Source of the DNA: an uncultured Clostridia bacterium
GTDB lineage: Bacteria; Bacillota; Clostridia; Christensenellales; Aristaeellaceae
DNA: 6,664 nt
Assembly (NCBI GenBank): GCA_946409855.1
Contig: CAMJXZ010000187.1
Span: forward strand, 1-6,664
Direction of reading: 5' to 3'
The position numbers and the translations under genes were made by a program. Positions 5,579 to 6,664 of this stretch are shown here, piece by piece. The first letter of the stretch is position 1, and each line of letters begins with the position of its first letter. The notes below the pieces were generated by a model. That model made no database searches. It was given only the letters and a program-made list of their open reading frames with translations, and had not been told where the DNA came from.

Positions 5579-6595
5579 TCAGGCCATGCCGGCGGTGATG
5601 ATGGCCATATAGTAGACCTCGTCGGCGTTGCAGCCGCGGGACAGGTCGTTGATGGGGGCGTTCAGGCCCTGGAGGATCGGGCCGTAAGCGGCGAAGCCGC
5701 CCAGGCGCTGGGCGATCTTGTAGCCGATGTTGCCCGCTTCCAGCAGGGGGAAGATGAAGGTGTTCGCCTGGCCGGCGACCTTCGAATCGGGGCACTTCGT
5801 CTTGGCGACCTCGGCGGAAACCGCGGCGTCAAACTGGAACTCGCCGTCCACCACCAGGTTGGGGTCGATGGCGCGGGCTTCCGCGACGGCGTCGTGGCTC
5901 AGCTGCACGGTGCCGCCCTTGCCGGAGCCGTAGGTGGAGAAGGACAGGATCGCGACCTTGGGGTCGATGCCGAAGAAATCAGCCGTGCGGGCGGACTCGA
6001 CGGCGACCTCCGCCAGCTGGCGGGCGGCGGACAGGGTGACGTTGCCGTCCTTGTCCAGGCGGTCCTTGTATTCGATGTTGATGGCGCAGTCGCCCATGAC
6101 GATGCGCTCTTCCCGGCCGTCCTTTTCCCGGTACAGCACGAAGGAGGAGGAAACCAGGTTGCTGCCCTTGCGGGTCTTGATGATCTGCAGCGCGGGCCGC
6201 ACGGTGTCGGCGGTGGAGTAGGTGGCGCCGCCCAGCAGGGCGTCGGCCTTGCCCATCTTCACCAGCATGGTGCCGAAGTAGTTGCTCTTCTTGAGCGCGG
6301 CGCGGCATTCGTCCTCGCTCATCTTGCCCTTGCGCAGGGCGACCATCTCGGCCACCATGGCGTCCATTTCAGGGTAGGTTTTCGGATCCATCACGGTGGC
6401 GCGGCTCACGTCGAACCCGCCCTTTTCGGCGGCGGCTTTGACTTCCGCGGGGTCGCCGCAGAGGATGACGTCCATCAGGTCGTCCTTCAGCAGACGCGCG
6501 GCGGCGTTCTGGATGCGGGGATCGGTCCCTTCGGTGAACACGATGGTCTTGCGGGACGCGCGCAGGTTGGCAATCAGTTTATCAAACATGCCCAT
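5579..6595 (-). CDS. pta: Phosphate acetyltransferase
   Basis: Cytoplasmic enzyme (EC 2.3.1.8) that interconverts acetyl-CoA plus phosphate and acetyl phosphate plus CoA. It normally works with acetate kinase to make ATP in acetate fermentation. At 338 residues it is the usual length for the short, single-domain form. Family landmarks are visible: FTEGTDPR (20-27), DALLGGATYSTADTVRPA (118-135), SFSTYGSGKG (218-227), DGEFQFDAA (250-258), and the C-terminal IGYKIAQRLGG to NDLSRGCNADEV signature (290-327). Ser319 and Arg320 match the catalytic Ser-Arg of the Methanosarcina thermophila enzyme. The acidic residue at the position of its catalytic Asp316 is Glu326, with Asp325 next to it. The ATG at 6595 follows AAGGAGG by 9 nt. 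An ATG two codons later is a weaker choice. No ackA lies downstream; the upstream side is not in the window. Confidence 0.97.
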   Translation of the reverse strand: MGMFDKLIANLRASRKTIVFTEGTDPRIQNAAARLLKDDLMDVILCGDPAEVKAAAEKGGFDVSRATVMDPKTYPEMDAMVAEMVALRKGKMSEDECRAALKKSNYFGTMLVKMGKADALLGGATYSTADTVRPALQIIKTRKGSNLVSSSFVLYREKDGREERIVMGDCAINIEYKDRLDKDGNVTLSAARQLAEVAVESARTADFFGIDPKVAILSFSTYGSGKGGTVQLSHDAVAEARAIDPNLVVDGEFQFDAAVSAEVAKTKCPDSKVAGQANTFIFPLLEAGNIGYKIAQRLGGFAAYGPILQGLNAPINDLSRGCNADEVYYMAIITAGMA

Positions 6596-6632
6596 GACAC
6601 ACAGCCTCCTTCTCGATCGTTGGGAATATGGT

Positions 6633-6657
6633 TGCTTTGGAAAGCACCTTTACTGTA
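6633..6657 (-). promoter_or_regulatory. Partial pta promoter with an inverted repeat at the start site
   Basis: A -10-like TACAGT (6652-6657) preceded by TGG forms an extended -10 on the minus strand. The -35 is at or beyond the window edge. A perfect inverted repeat TGCTTT-GG-AAAGCA (6633-6646) sits exactly where transcription would start, a usual place for a repressor site. The leader to the ATG would be about 50 nt. Confidence 0.4.
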
Positions 6658-6664
6658 CCATAAA

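Overview
The window is a bacterial chromosomal segment with a high G+C content. All seven genes I can support lie on the minus strand. Strong GGAGG-type ribosome binding sites, frequent GTG starts and a stand-alone 338-residue phosphate acetyltransferase point to a high-GC, fermentative Bacillota (Clostridia-like) organism, possibly gut or rumen. That assignment is inference from style, not from a phylogenetic marker.

Read in the direction of transcription (right to left), the window starts with pta (5579-6595), which has a partial promoter at the right edge and a clear intrinsic terminator. A striking near-perfect palindrome (5515-5540) follows. Next come two tandem paralogous genes (4742-5455 and 3991-4701) for an unrecognised family: four cysteines in two CxxC knuckles, then a two-helix membrane hairpin and a conserved charged tail. 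They are about 58% identical without gaps and appear co-transcribed. A probable terminator and a good promoter (-35 TTGACA) separate them from a 563-residue secreted Sel1/TPR-like repeat protein (2122-3813). It contains eleven exact 36-residue units and a visible 324-bp higher-order duplication.

A non-coding stretch of about 460 bp (1664-2121) follows. It carries two adjacent hairpins, one with a 21-bp stem, and a promoter for a compact three-gene operon: a four-helix membrane protein (1139-1648), a divergent protein resembling the SPFH/YdjI group (551-1120), and an unrecognised helical protein that runs off the left edge (1-532). The genes in this operon are separated by 18 nt each.

Only Pta has a function that can be assigned firmly. 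The other six genes look like envelope-associated or membrane-associated accessory proteins. The least explained parts are the zinc-knuckle paralog pair with its upstream palindrome, and the SPFH-like three-gene operon.
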